Assembly: GCF_004217615.1 (NCBI RefSeq)
Contig: NZ_SHLD01000001.1
Coordinates: 1,612,001-1,676,000, forward strand
Reading direction: 5' to 3'
From: Micromonospora kangleipakensis
GTDB taxonomy: Bacteria > Actinomycetota > Actinomycetes > Mycobacteriales > Micromonosporaceae
DNA length: 64,000 nucleotides
Numbering within the stretch: position 1 is the first letter of the stretch; every line of letters starts with the position of its first letter. Under the pieces are notes generated by a model. That model saw only the letters and a program-made list of their open reading frames with translations. It was not told the DNA's origin and ran no database searches. The translations under genes and the position numbers were made by a program. Shown here piece by piece: positions 36,200 to 44,674 of this stretch.

Positions 36200-37645
36200 A
36201 TGACGGCGTTCGACCGCGATCTACCTGCTGTCCCGCAGATATTCGAGCCCTCTCACCAGGGCATTCGTGACGCTGTGCGGTCCGATCGCTACGGGAAAGA
36301 TGTTGCCCAGCGTCACCGCCGGAGGTCTAGGCTGTCTGCTGTTCTCCCCGATGATCCATCCATCTCTAGTGATCGAGAATTCGACGTGACGAGTGCGTTG
36401 ACGCTGCCCACCGGCGGCCAGCTGGCGTCGTCCTGGCCGGAGGCGCCGTCCGGGTCCCAGCCCCTGCCCTTCGAGCTCGACCATCTGCTCGCCCTCCGGG
36501 TACCCGGCCTCATCGCCACCCGCCGTCACATTCACTCCCACCCGGAGCTCTCCGGCGAGGAGTTCGAGACGGCGGCGCTGATCGCCCGCGAGCTCTCCCT
36601 GGCCGGGCTGAACCCGCGCCTGCTGCCCAAGGGCAACGGCGTCATCTGCGACATCGACGGGCGGCCGGACGGACCGGTGATCGCGCTCCGCGCCGACATC
36701 GACGCGCTGCCGCTGACCGACCCGAAGGACGTGCCGTACCGGTCCACGGTGGACGGCGTCTGCCACGCCTGCGGGCACGACGTGCACACCTCCGTGATGC
36801 TCGGCGTCGGCATGCTGCTGGCCCAGCTCGCCGACCTCGGCCGGCTCGACGGCCGGGTCCGGCTCATCTTCCAGCCGGCCGAGGAGATCCTGCCCTGCGG
36901 CTCCCTGGAGGTCATCGAGGCCGGCGGTCTCGACGACGTGGTGCAGATCTTCGCCGTGCACTGCGACCCGAACCTGCCGGTGGGCAGGGTCGGCCTGCGG
37001 GTCGGCCCGATCACCGCCGCCGCCGACAACGTCACCGTCCGGCTCACCGGGCCGGGCGGGCACACCGCCCGCCCGCACCTGACCGTCGACCTGGTCGACG
37101 CGCTCGGCCGGCTGGTCACCGAGGTGCCTGCCCTGGTCAGCCGCCGGGTGCCGGCCAACAGCGGGCTGCTGCTGGTCTTCGGCCACGCCTCGGCCGGCAC
37201 CCGCTACAACGTCATCCCGTCCGAGGCCTGCGCCGCCGGCACCCTGCGGGTGATGGACCGCGACACCTGGGAGCTGGCCCCGAAGATCGTCGCTCAGGTG
37301 GTCCGGGACGTCATCGCTCCCACCGGCGCGACGGTCGACCTGGAATACCTGCGCGGCCGCCCGCCGGTCAGCAACGACGCCCGGGCCATCGGGGTGCTGA
37401 CCGCCGCCACCGCCGCCGCGCTCGGCCCCGAGGGGATCGCGGAGACCCCGCAGAGCATGGGCGGCGAGGACTTCTCCTGGTACCTGGAGCACGTGCCCGG
37501 GGCGCTCGCCCGCCTCGGCGTCGGCCGGGCCGGTCCGAACGTGGACCTGCACCGGGCCTCGTTCGACGTGGACGAGCGCGCCATCCCGGCCGGCGTACGC
37601 CTCATGGTGCAGACCGCGTTGCGGGCACTGGCGGCGGCGCGGTAG
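36200..37645 (+). CDS. M20 family amidohydrolase/peptidase
   Basis: A 481-residue metal-dependent amidohydrolase of the AmiA/HipO-like M20D type. The metal-site segments are visible: RRHIHSHPELSGEE (about 109-122), ALRADIDALPL (about 161-171), CHACGHDVH (about 191-199), FQPAEE (about 223-228) and MGGEDFSWYLEHVPG near 421-435. The neighbouring order (phosphosugar mutase, amidohydrolase, lpdA) mirrors the mycobacterial pmmB-amiA/B-lpdA region. The first 62 residues have lower GC3 and no family resemblance, and a GTG at 36386 would give a conventional start. However, AGGAGGT lies 9 bp before ATG 36200, so the longer form is annotated with reservation. Confidence 0.85.
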   Translation: MTAFDRDLPAVPQIFEPSHQGIRDAVRSDRYGKDVAQRHRRRSRLSAVLPDDPSISSDREFDVTSALTLPTGGQLASSWPEAPSGSQPLPFELDHLLALRVPGLIATRRHIHSHPELSGEEFETAALIARELSLAGLNPRLLPKGNGVICDIDGRPDGPVIALRADIDALPLTDPKDVPYRSTVDGVCHACGHDVHTSVMLGVGMLLAQLADLGRLDGRVRLIFQPAEEILPCGSLEVIEAGGLDDVVQIFAVHCDPNLPVGRVGLRVGPITAAADNVTVRLTGPGGHTARPHLTVDLVDALGRLVTEVPALVSRRVPANSGLLLVFGHASAGTRYNVIPSEACAAGTLRVMDRDTWELAPKIVAQVVRDVIAPTGATVDLEYLRGRPPVSNDARAIGVLTAATAAALGPEGIAETPQSMGGEDFSWYLEHVPGALARLGVGRAGPNVDLHRASFDVDERAIPAGVRLMVQTALRALAAAR

Positions 37646-38552
37646 GTCCGGCCGGCGGCCCGAGCGGCGTCGGACCGGCCGGCGGCGTCCGCCGACGCCG
37701 GCTACGGCGCAGCACCCGGACCAGCAGCGCCACCGGTACGCCGAAGGCCACCAGCCACGGCAGCAGCGCACCGAGCACGGTGAGCAGCACGGTCACCGAG
37801 GCGAGGAAGACCTCCCAGCCACCCCGCAGCCCGACCAGGAACCCGATCTCGGTCTGCTCCTCCTCGGTGGAGGCGTCCCTCCCCACGAACGTCACCGTGA
37901 TGGTGGAGAGCGCGGTCAGGTCGGCCAGCCGGCGCTTCTTCGCCTCCAACGAGGCGAGGTCGGCCTCCCGCCGGCCCAGCTCGTTCTCCAGGTTCACCAG
38001 CTCGCCCGTCGAGGTGGCCCGGTCCAGCAGCTTGCGGGCGCTCTCCACCCGCGCCCGCTGGCTGGTGATCCGGGCGTCCAGGTCGACCGTCTCCTCGGTG
38101 ACGTCCTGGGTGTGCACCTCGCGCCGCTGCTGCCGGCCAAGCTTCGCCAGCTCGTCCACGACCGCGGTGAACTTCGCCGCCGGCACCCGCAACTCCAACT
38201 CCGCCCGCGCGTCCGCCGACTCGCTGCGCCGCTGGTCGCCGCCGACGAACCCGCCCGCCGCGGTCACCGCGGCGATCGCCTCCCGGGCGGCCCGCTCCAC
38301 GTCGTCGACCTGCACCTGCATCGTTCCGGTGTAGATGATCGACCGCTGGTCGACCCGCAGGTCCGGCGCGCCCGCGCCGGCCTTGCCGGGCTCCGCCTGG
38401 CCCTGGTCGGCCGCGCCGCCGGCCGGCGCCTGCGCCGCCGGGCCGCTGCTCCTCGTCGGCTCTCCCGCGCCGCAACCGCCGGCGAGCAGCACCGCGACCA
38501 ATCCCACCGCCGCCAGGGGTACGCCCCGACGGCGTCCTGTTCTTACGCTCAT
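37602..38552 (-). CDS. DUF4349 lipoprotein
   Basis: A 316-residue DUF4349 protein. A lipobox (VAVLLAGGCG, Cys near 27) marks it as an exported lipoprotein. A disordered linker is followed by the DUF4349 domain (RSIIYTGTMQVQVDDVERA ... AAGGFVGG) with a coiled-coil hairpin (about 165-215), one membrane helix near 250-280 (VFLASVTVLLTVLGALLPWLVAFG) and a basic Pro-rich cytoplasmic tail. GGAGCGGGG precedes the ATG. Its 3' end overlaps the convergent amidohydrolase gene by 44 bp. Function unknown; related proteins are envelope-associated. Confidence 0.85.
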   Translation of the reverse strand: MSVRTGRRRGVPLAAVGLVAVLLAGGCGAGEPTRSSGPAAQAPAGGAADQGQAEPGKAGAGAPDLRVDQRSIIYTGTMQVQVDDVERAAREAIAAVTAAGGFVGGDQRRSESADARAELELRVPAAKFTAVVDELAKLGRQQRREVHTQDVTEETVDLDARITSQRARVESARKLLDRATSTGELVNLENELGRREADLASLEAKKRRLADLTALSTITVTFVGRDASTEEEQTEIGFLVGLRGGWEVFLASVTVLLTVLGALLPWLVAFGVPVALLVRVLRRSRRRRTPPAGPTPLGPPAGPTAPPPVPATRSAP

Positions 38553-38669
38553 CCCCGCTCCGATCCTCGTGGCCCCGTCCCGGGGCGATACGTCGGACGC
38601 GACGCGACACCGCGCCGGTTCCGGCAGACTGCGCTGAGGACGTCACGATTCGATAATCGAGGAGTCACG

Positions 38670-39299
38670 ATGCAGGTCACCAAGTACGCCCACTCCTGTG
38701 TCCGGGTGGAGCACGACGGGGGAGTGCTCGTCGTCGACCCCGGGGTGCTCAGCGAGCCCGAGGCGTTGGACGGGGCGGACGCGGTGCTGATCACCCACGA
38801 GCACCCGGACCATGTGAACCCGGAGCTGCTGGCCAGGGCGCTGGAGCGTCGTCCGTTCACCGTCAACGGTCCGGCCTCGCTCGCCGGCGTCCTCGGTGAC
38901 GCGGCCGAGGCGCTGACCGTGGTCGCGCCGGGCGAGTCGTTCACCGCCGCCGGGGTGGCGGTCCGCGCGTACGGCGGCCGACACGCCCTCATCCACCCCG
39001 ACATCCCCGTGATCGAGAACCTGGGCTACCTGATCAACGACGTGGTCTACCACCCGGGGGACTCCCTGGACGTCCCCGAGGAGGTCCCGGTGGACACCCT
39101 CTTCGCGCCGATCCACGCGCCCTGGTCGAAGTTCTCCGAGGTGGTCGACTTCATCCGGGCGGTCGCCCCGCGCCGCGCGTACGCCCTGCACGACGGACTG
39201 CTCAACGACAACGGGTTCGCGGTGCTCAACCGGCAGTACACCGCGCTGTCGAACACCGAGTACCAGCGGCTCGAGCCGGGCACCCGGTTCGACGCCTGA
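38670..39299 (+). CDS. MBL-fold metallo-hydrolase (UlaG-like)
   Basis: A 209-residue metallo-beta-lactamase-fold protein with the short open active site of the UlaG-like group: HSCVRVEHDGGVLVVDPG at the start, the metal motif THEHPDHV (about 48-55), YHPGDSL for the bridging aspartate (near 130) and a late ALHDGLLND histidine. The substrate is unknown. The ATG at 38670 has GAGGAG 5-8 bp upstream. The following gene begins 4 bp after its stop, indicating an operon. Confidence 0.85.
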   Translation: MQVTKYAHSCVRVEHDGGVLVVDPGVLSEPEALDGADAVLITHEHPDHVNPELLARALERRPFTVNGPASLAGVLGDAAEALTVVAPGESFTAAGVAVRAYGGRHALIHPDIPVIENLGYLINDVVYHPGDSLDVPEEVPVDTLFAPIHAPWSKFSEVVDFIRAVAPRRAYALHDGLLNDNGFAVLNRQYTALSNTEYQRLEPGTRFDA

Positions 39300-39303
39300 G
39301 CCG

Positions 39304-40242
39304 GTGCCCGGCCCCTCCCGCGAGCTGGTCCAGCGGCTCTACGCGACGCCACCGGACCGGTTCGTCGCCGCCCGGGACGCCGCCGTCGCCGAGGCGCGCC
39401 GGGCCGGCGACCAGGCCGCCGCCCGGGAGCTCGCCCGGCTGCGCCGGCCCACCGTGGCCGCCTGGCTGGTCAACCTGCTGGCCATCCAGCGGCCCGAGCT
39501 GGTGGCCGACCTGGCGCAGCTCGCCGACGCGCTCCGCGCCGCCCAGCGCGACCTGCGCGGCGCCAAGCTCCGCGAGCTCTCCGCGCAGCGCCGGGCCGTG
39601 GTCGGCGCCCTGGTCGCCGAGGTACGCCGGCTCGCCGCCGAGACCGGCGACGCCCCGCCGGCCGGGAAGCTGCCGCTGGCCGAGGTCGAGGCGACCCTCA
39701 ACGCGGCGCTCTCCGACGCCGAGGTGGCCGAGCAGATCCGCTCCGGCCGCCTGCTCCGGGCCACCAGTTACGCCGGCTTCGGCGAGGTGCCCCGCCCCCA
39801 GCTGCGGCTGGTCACCGGCGGCGCGGAGGAGCCCGCCGTACCGGATCGGGCGGCCGAGCGGGCCGAGACCCGGCGGGCGCGCGACGAACGGGCGGCGGAA
39901 CGGGCCGCCCGGGCCGAGCGGGCGAAACGCCGCCGGGCGCTGGACCGTGAGCTGGCCCGCGCCCGGACCGACCAGGAACGCGCCGAGGCGGAGCTGGCCG
40001 GCGCGGTGCGGTCCGCCCAGGACGGCGCGGCGGAGCTGGACCGGATCGAGACCGAACTCGCCGAGCTGGAGCGCCGGCGGGCCGTCGCCGAGCAGGAGCT
40101 GAGCCGCGCCAAGCTGGCCCGCCGCGCCGCCGAGCGGGCGGTCACCGCCGCCCGCCGGCACACCGGCGAGGTCGAGGCCGCGGTGGAGGCGCTGGACGCC
40201 GAAGAGGGGGATGCCGCCGGCGGCGGTCAGCAGGCAGACTGA
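39304..40242 (+). CDS. Conserved hypothetical coiled-coil protein
   Basis: A 312-residue Ala/Arg/Glu-rich protein not matched to a named family. The N-terminal third (LVQRLYATPPDRFVAARDAAVAEARRAGD, shown in part, then LRRPTVAAWLVNLLAIQRP) is conserved-looking and helical. From about residue 185 to 300 it is a continuous charged coiled coil with heptad-like RAERAKRRRALDRELARAR repeats. No signal peptide or membrane segment. GTG start 4 bp after the MBL gene suggests joint expression. Confidence 0.7.
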   Translation: MPGPSRELVQRLYATPPDRFVAARDAAVAEARRAGDQAAARELARLRRPTVAAWLVNLLAIQRPELVADLAQLADALRAAQRDLRGAKLRELSAQRRAVVGALVAEVRRLAAETGDAPPAGKLPLAEVEATLNAALSDAEVAEQIRSGRLLRATSYAGFGEVPRPQLRLVTGGAEEPAVPDRAAERAETRRARDERAAERAARAERAKRRRALDRELARARTDQERAEAELAGAVRSAQDGAAELDRIETELAELERRRAVAEQELSRAKLARRAAERAVTAARRHTGEVEAAVEALDAEEGDAAGGGQQAD

Positions 40243-40303
40243 CCGGGATGGATGACCACGGTGGACGGACGGTGTCCGCGCCCCCCGCTGCGGTGTCCGG
40301 CGC

Positions 40304-41056
40304 ATGACCCCCGAGCAGGTCGCCGCCGCCAGCAAGCCGCTGGTGCTGGAGCTCGGGGAGGCGTTCAGCCGCTGCCCGGGGACACTGCGCCGGGCCCGCC
40401 TGCTCGGCATCTCCGGCTGGGCGTTCTACATCACCGGCCGGGCCGGCGCCCTCGGCGACGTACGCGCCGAGACGGTCGCCGCCGCCCTCGGCTTCATCGC
40501 CCCCGACGCGGTCGCCGACGGCTGGGACGCGGCGGCCCGCACGGTCCCACCGGTGGAGGTGGCCGCGGCGAACCTGGTCGAGTGCTGCCGCTGGGGCGGC
40601 CAGCACCTCGGCGACGCACCGCGGGTGGCCCGGCTGGTCGGGCTGCTGGAGCGGATCGTCGACGCGGCGGAGGCCAGCGGGATGCCGCTCTTCGCCGCCT
40701 GGCGGGCCATGCCGGTGCCGGACCGGTCGCCCGGGGCCCGGACAGCCGTCGGGCTGCTCCTGCTCCGCGAACACTTCGCCGGGGCGTACCTGCTCGCCGT
40801 CCGGGCGGCCGGGATGACCCCGCTGGAGGCGGTCCTGGCCGGGCCGGAGGGCGAGGCGGGCGCCGCCGCCTGCGGCTGGCCGCCGCCGTACCCGCCGGTG
40901 GGGCCGCTGGTCCGGCGGCGGCTCTGGGCCGAGGCGGTGACCGACCGGTTGGCCTCGACGGCGTTCCGGGCGCTCGGCCCCGGGGAGGGGGCGGAGCTGC
41001 TCGACCTGCTCACCGCCGTCCGGCTGCACCTGCGCCGGCCCGTCCCGGCCGGCTGA
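40304..41056 (+). CDS. SCO6745 family protein
   Basis: A 250-residue all-helical protein resembling the SCO6745/SalK-like group found in actinobacteria ([16 protein letters not shown] near 31-46, then AAALGFIAPDAVADGWDAA near 53-71). The function of the group is undetermined. The ATG overlaps the end of a preceding short frame, and no strong ribosome-binding site is visible. It follows the coiled-coil gene by 61 bp. Confidence 0.65.
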   Translation: MTPEQVAAASKPLVLELGEAFSRCPGTLRRARLLGISGWAFYITGRAGALGDVRAETVAAALGFIAPDAVADGWDAAARTVPPVEVAAANLVECCRWGGQHLGDAPRVARLVGLLERIVDAAEASGMPLFAAWRAMPVPDRSPGARTAVGLLLLREHFAGAYLLAVRAAGMTPLEAVLAGPEGEAGAAACGWPPPYPPVGPLVRRRLWAEAVTDRLASTAFRALGPGEGAELLDLLTAVRLHLRRPVPAG

Positions 41057-41188
41057 CCGGCGGCACCCGTGCGGGCCGGCTGACCGGTGCCGCCCGTTCG
41101 GCGGGCCGGGGCGCCACCAGCACCGGCACGGCGGCGGCGGCGGAAAATGGGCGGCGCGGCCGGTAGGTGGCCTGCCAGGATCGGCGGC

Positions 41189-42148
41189 GTGACGCTTCCC
41201 GTCGGCTGGACCGCCCGCCGACCCACCCTCGACGACGTACCGGCGATCCTGAAGGTGGTGCACGCCGCCGACACCTTCGCCATCGGGTATCCGGACTTCT
41301 CCGCGGAGGACGTGGCGGAGTGCCTGACCGCGCCGTACGTCGACCCGGCCGCGGACTCGTGGCTAGGTCTGGACCCGGAGGGCGAGGTCGTCGCCTGGGC
41401 GATCGTGGACAACCCGACCGGGGTGGGGCGCGAGTTCGTCGAGGTGTACGTCGACCCGGACCGGGGCCGGCCGCTGCGCGCCCCGCTGCTGGCCCGACAA
41501 CTGGCCCGGGTCGCCGAGCGGGCCGCCGCGCGTGGCCTGCCGGCGCTCACCGTCCGCTGCGCGGTGTACGAGCCGGAGAAGGAGTGGGAGCAGACGCTTT
41601 TCGACGCCGGGTTCATCCTGGCCAAGCGGTATGTCCGGATGAGCCGCCCGCTGGCCGGCCTGCCCAGCGCACCGCCCGCCCCGCCGCACGGCGTCACGGT
41701 CCGCCCGGTCCGTCCCGACGACGACGCCGAGCTGCGCACCTTCCACCGGATCTACGACGCCGCGTTCCGCGACACGCTGGACTACGAGCCGCAGGACTAC
41801 GACCGTTGGCGGGCCCGGATCGGTGCCGGCAACGCCTGGGACGAGTGGTTCGTCGCCGAGGTCGACGGCGAGCCGGCTGGCGTACTTCAGTCCTCCGACC
41901 AGGGGCTCGACCAGAACGAGGGCTTCGTGAAGAACCTCGCGGTGCTGCCCGGGCAGCGGCGCCGGGGGGTGGGCGCCGCCCTGCTCCAGCACGCCTTCGC
42001 CCGGTACGCGGCCAAGGGCCGCGCCTCCGCGGGCCTCGGGGTCGACCTGACCAACCCGACCGCGCCGGTCTCGCTCTACCGGTCGGTGGGGCTGCGCGAC
42101 GCGCGGATCGTCGACATGTACCAGCTCACCGTTCCGGCCACCGCCTGA
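41189..42148 (+). CDS. Tandem GNAT acetyltransferase
   Basis: A 319-residue protein with two GNAT folds. The N-terminal copy (about 1-150) has a degenerate acetyl-CoA loop. The C-terminal copy (about 165-319) has the canonical pyrophosphate-binding loop in VLPGQRRRGVGAALLQHAF (about 251-269) preceded by FVKNLAV, so this half is probably the active one. GTG 41189 is chosen with AGGA 8-12 bp upstream; the upstream extension to 41087 is Arg/Pro-rich noise. The acceptor substrate is unknown. Confidence 0.88.
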   Translation: MTLPVGWTARRPTLDDVPAILKVVHAADTFAIGYPDFSAEDVAECLTAPYVDPAADSWLGLDPEGEVVAWAIVDNPTGVGREFVEVYVDPDRGRPLRAPLLARQLARVAERAAARGLPALTVRCAVYEPEKEWEQTLFDAGFILAKRYVRMSRPLAGLPSAPPAPPHGVTVRPVRPDDDAELRTFHRIYDAAFRDTLDYEPQDYDRWRARIGAGNAWDEWFVAEVDGEPAGVLQSSDQGLDQNEGFVKNLAVLPGQRRRGVGAALLQHAFARYAAKGRASAGLGVDLTNPTAPVSLYRSVGLRDARIVDMYQLTVPATA

Positions 42149-42254
42149 CCCGTCCGCCCCGGTGAGTACCACGGGTGTGTGATTGACGACCCGGGCCGGG
42201 GTCGGCGGCCGGTCGGGGCGGCGGCCGGAGCAGACTGGAGGCGTGCGATACGCG

Positions 42255-42710
42255 CTACGCCGACGCGGTGCCGGTGGGGCGGGACCGCAGCTCGGTGACG
42301 TAGTCGTCCGGCGCGCCCGCCTTCTCGGCCGCGTTCGCGATCTCCGACAGGTACCACGAGGTCGGCAGGCCGCCCTCGTACCCGTCGAAGACGTAGACCC
42401 ACGCGGTCGCGTCCCCGTCGAGGGTGGAGACCCGGACGGTGAGCTTGCGGTACGTCCCGGCGGTCACGCCCTCGATCTCGTCGAGCTGCGCGGCGTCGTA
42501 CGGGTGGATGTCGTAGAGCGCCACGAAGACCCGGTCACCCGGGGACTCGACCACGGTGCTGACCGAGCCCTCCCAGCCGATGACGCCCTCGCCCGCGAAG
42601 GTGAGCCGCCACCCCTCCAGCCAGCCGGTGCCCACCATCGGCGAATGCGGGCAGTAGGCGCGCATCCGGGCGGGGTCCAGGTTTGAGCCGTAAGCGGCGT
42701 AATGACGCAC
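42255..42710 (-). CDS. Gamma-glutamylcyclotransferase-like protein
   Basis: A 151-residue GGCT/AIG2-like fold protein. HYAAYGSNLDPARMRAYCP (residues 3-21) is the substrate-binding YGSN loop, and DEIEGVTAGTYRKL (about 77-90) carries the catalytic glutamate (Glu in DEIEG). Such enzymes release 5-oxoproline from gamma-glutamyl compounds. GTG 42710 follows a TATCGT box (minus strand, 42718-42723) by 7 bp, so it is leaderless. Convergent with the GNAT gene, divergent from lpdA. Confidence 0.88.
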   Translation of the reverse strand: MRHYAAYGSNLDPARMRAYCPHSPMVGTGWLEGWRLTFAGEGVIGWEGSVSTVVESPGDRVFVALYDIHPYDAAQLDEIEGVTAGTYRKLTVRVSTLDGDATAWVYVFDGYEGGLPTSWYLSEIANAAEKAGAPDDYVTELRSRPTGTASA

Positions 42711-42816
42711 GGCGATGACGATAGCCCGGCCGGCGGGTGGGGGAGAATACGACGGTGCGTGTCGAGCACGTTGGGGAGAAGAAAGTCACTGTGAACACTG
42801 ACGAGGGGCGAGCGCT

Positions 42817-44220
42817 GTGAGCCAGATCGTGATCATCGGCGGGGGACCGGCCGGGTACGAGGCGGCGCTGGTCGCCGCCCAGCTCGACGCTGATGTGATC
42901 GTGGTGGAGGCGGAGGGGGCCGGCGGCGCCTGCGTGCTCTCCGACTGCGTCCCGTCGAAGACCTTCATCGCCAGCTCAGAGGTGGTGACCGGCTACCGGG
43001 ACACCGAGGAGTTCGGGGTGCACTCCGACGGGCTGGAGGCGGTCACCGTCGACGCCCGGGCGGTGCACGGGCGGGTGAAGCGGCTCGCGCTGGCCCAGTC
43101 CGCCGACATCCACGCTAAGCTGATCAAGGCCGGGGTGGAGTTCGTCGCCGGGACCGCCCGGCTCGGCGAGGACACGCTCGGTCACACCCACCGGGTGATC
43201 GTCACCCCGGCCGACGGCGCCGAGGAGTACTCCATCGCCGCCTCGACCGTGCTGGTCGCCACCGGCGCGACCCCGCGCCAGCTCCCCACCGCCGTGCCGG
43301 ACGGCGAGCGCATCCTGACCTGGCGCCAGGTGTACGACCTGCCCGACCTGCCCCAGCACCTGATCGTGGTCGGGTCCGGCGTGACCGGCGCCGAGTTCGC
43401 CAGCGCGTACCTGGCGATGGGCGTCGAAGTCACCCTGGTCTCCAGCCGGGACCGGGTGATGCCGCACGAGGACGCCGACGCGGCGATGGCCATCGAGCGG
43501 GTGTTCCGCAACCGGGGCATGAGCATCCTCAACAACTCCCGGGCGGACGCGGTCCGCCGCACCTCCGACGGCGTCGAGGTCGAGCTCTCCGACGGCCGCA
43601 AGGTGTACGGCTCGCACGCGCTGATCGCCGTCGGTTCGATCCCCAACACCGCCAACCTCGGCCTCGCCGAGTACGGCGTGGAGCTGGCCCGGGGCGGTTA
43701 CGTCACGGTCGACCGGGTGTCCCGGACCAACGTCCCCGGCGTCTACGCCGCCGGCGACTGCACCGGGGTGCTGCCGCTGGCCAGCGTCGCCGCGATGCAG
43801 GGCCGGATCGCGATGTGGCACGCGCTCGGCGAGGCGGTCCGGCCGCTGCGGCTGCGTACCGTCGCGGCGAACGTCTTCACCGACCCGGAGCTGGCCACGG
43901 TCGGCGTCTCGCAGGACGAGGTGGACGCCGGCAAGATCCCGGCCCGCCAGGTGATGCTGCCGCTCTCCGGCAACGCCCGGGCGAAGATGGACGACCTGGC
44001 CGACGGCTTCGTCAAGCTCTTCTGCCGCCCGGCCAGCGGTCAGGTGATCGGCGGCGTGGTGGTGGCCCCGAAGGCCAGCGAGCTGATCCTCCCGATCACC
44101 ATGGCGGTGGAGAACAACCTCACGGTGAACGAGCTGGCCCAGACCATCACCATCTACCCCAGCCTCTCCGGCTCCATCACCGAGGCCGCCCGCCAGCTCA
44201 TGCTCCACGAACTGGAGTAA
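42817..44220 (+). CDS. lpdA: NAD(P)H-quinone dehydrogenase, LpdA type
   Basis: A 467-residue pyridine nucleotide-disulfide oxidoreductase fold protein close to mycobacterial LpdA (Rv3303c). FAD-binding GGGPAGYEAAL is at 7-17, the CVLSDCVPSK cysteine pair near 39-48, a second dinucleotide site VVGSGVTGAEFASAY near 185-199 and GVYAAGDCTG near 308. The C-terminal helix reads TIYPSLSGSITEA, where lipoamide dehydrogenases have HAHPTLSE, so the catalytic His of the His-Glu dyad is replaced by Tyr. Such LpdA proteins act as NAD(P)H:quinone or nitroaromatic reductases rather than lipoamide dehydrogenases. GAGGGG precedes the GTG. Confidence 0.92.
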   Translation: MSQIVIIGGGPAGYEAALVAAQLDADVIVVEAEGAGGACVLSDCVPSKTFIASSEVVTGYRDTEEFGVHSDGLEAVTVDARAVHGRVKRLALAQSADIHAKLIKAGVEFVAGTARLGEDTLGHTHRVIVTPADGAEEYSIAASTVLVATGATPRQLPTAVPDGERILTWRQVYDLPDLPQHLIVVGSGVTGAEFASAYLAMGVEVTLVSSRDRVMPHEDADAAMAIERVFRNRGMSILNNSRADAVRRTSDGVEVELSDGRKVYGSHALIAVGSIPNTANLGLAEYGVELARGGYVTVDRVSRTNVPGVYAAGDCTGVLPLASVAAMQGRIAMWHALGEAVRPLRLRTVAANVFTDPELATVGVSQDEVDAGKIPARQVMLPLSGNARAKMDDLADGFVKLFCRPASGQVIGGVVVAPKASELILPITMAVENNLTVNELAQTITIYPSLSGSITEAARQLMLHELE

Positions 44221-44252
44221 CCCCGTCTCCTCGGTCGGTGCCGTGGGCGGCG

Positions 44253-44633
44253 TCAGCGGAAGGCGGCGGCGAGCATCTGCCGGGCCTCCCCGCGCGGCAT
44301 CTCCGACCAGCGCAGGTCCCGGCCGACGGCCCGACCGATGGTGCGGACCTGCTCCTCCTGGGTCAGGGTCGCCGGCCCGCTGAGCAGGTGCCGCGCGCCG
44401 GCGTGGCCGTCCGAGGTCAGCGCCGCGACGGCCACTTCGGCGAGGTCCCGCTCGTGGATCAGGGACCGGGCCGCCGACCCGTACGGCCAGCGCACCACGT
44501 CGCCGGCGCGGATCTGACCGGCCCACATCAGCGTGTTGGCGGCAAAGCCGACCGGGCGGAGGAACGTCCACTCCGCGCCGGACGCCTCGACGGCCCGGCC
44601 GACCGTGCCGGTCGCCCCCGTCACCAGGATCAT
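44253..44633 (-). pseudogene. Internally deleted NmrA-like NAD(P)-binding protein
   Basis: The 126-codon frame opens with the Rossmann start MILVTGATGTVGRAV and passes directly into EASGAEWTFLRPVGFAANTL, which in normal family members (about 270-290 residues) lies 100 or more residues later. The remainder (substrate half, RDLAEVAVAALTSDGHAGARHLLSGP) is normal. An in-frame deletion has therefore removed most of the nucleotide-binding domain. The frame is open, with GAGGAGG before the start and a MerR-like promoter upstream, so a short protein may still be made, but it is unlikely to be an active oxidoreductase. Confidence 0.75.
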
Positions 44634-44674
44634 CACGCCTCCTCGCCGGACCGGGCCGCCGTCGACCGTCGCGG

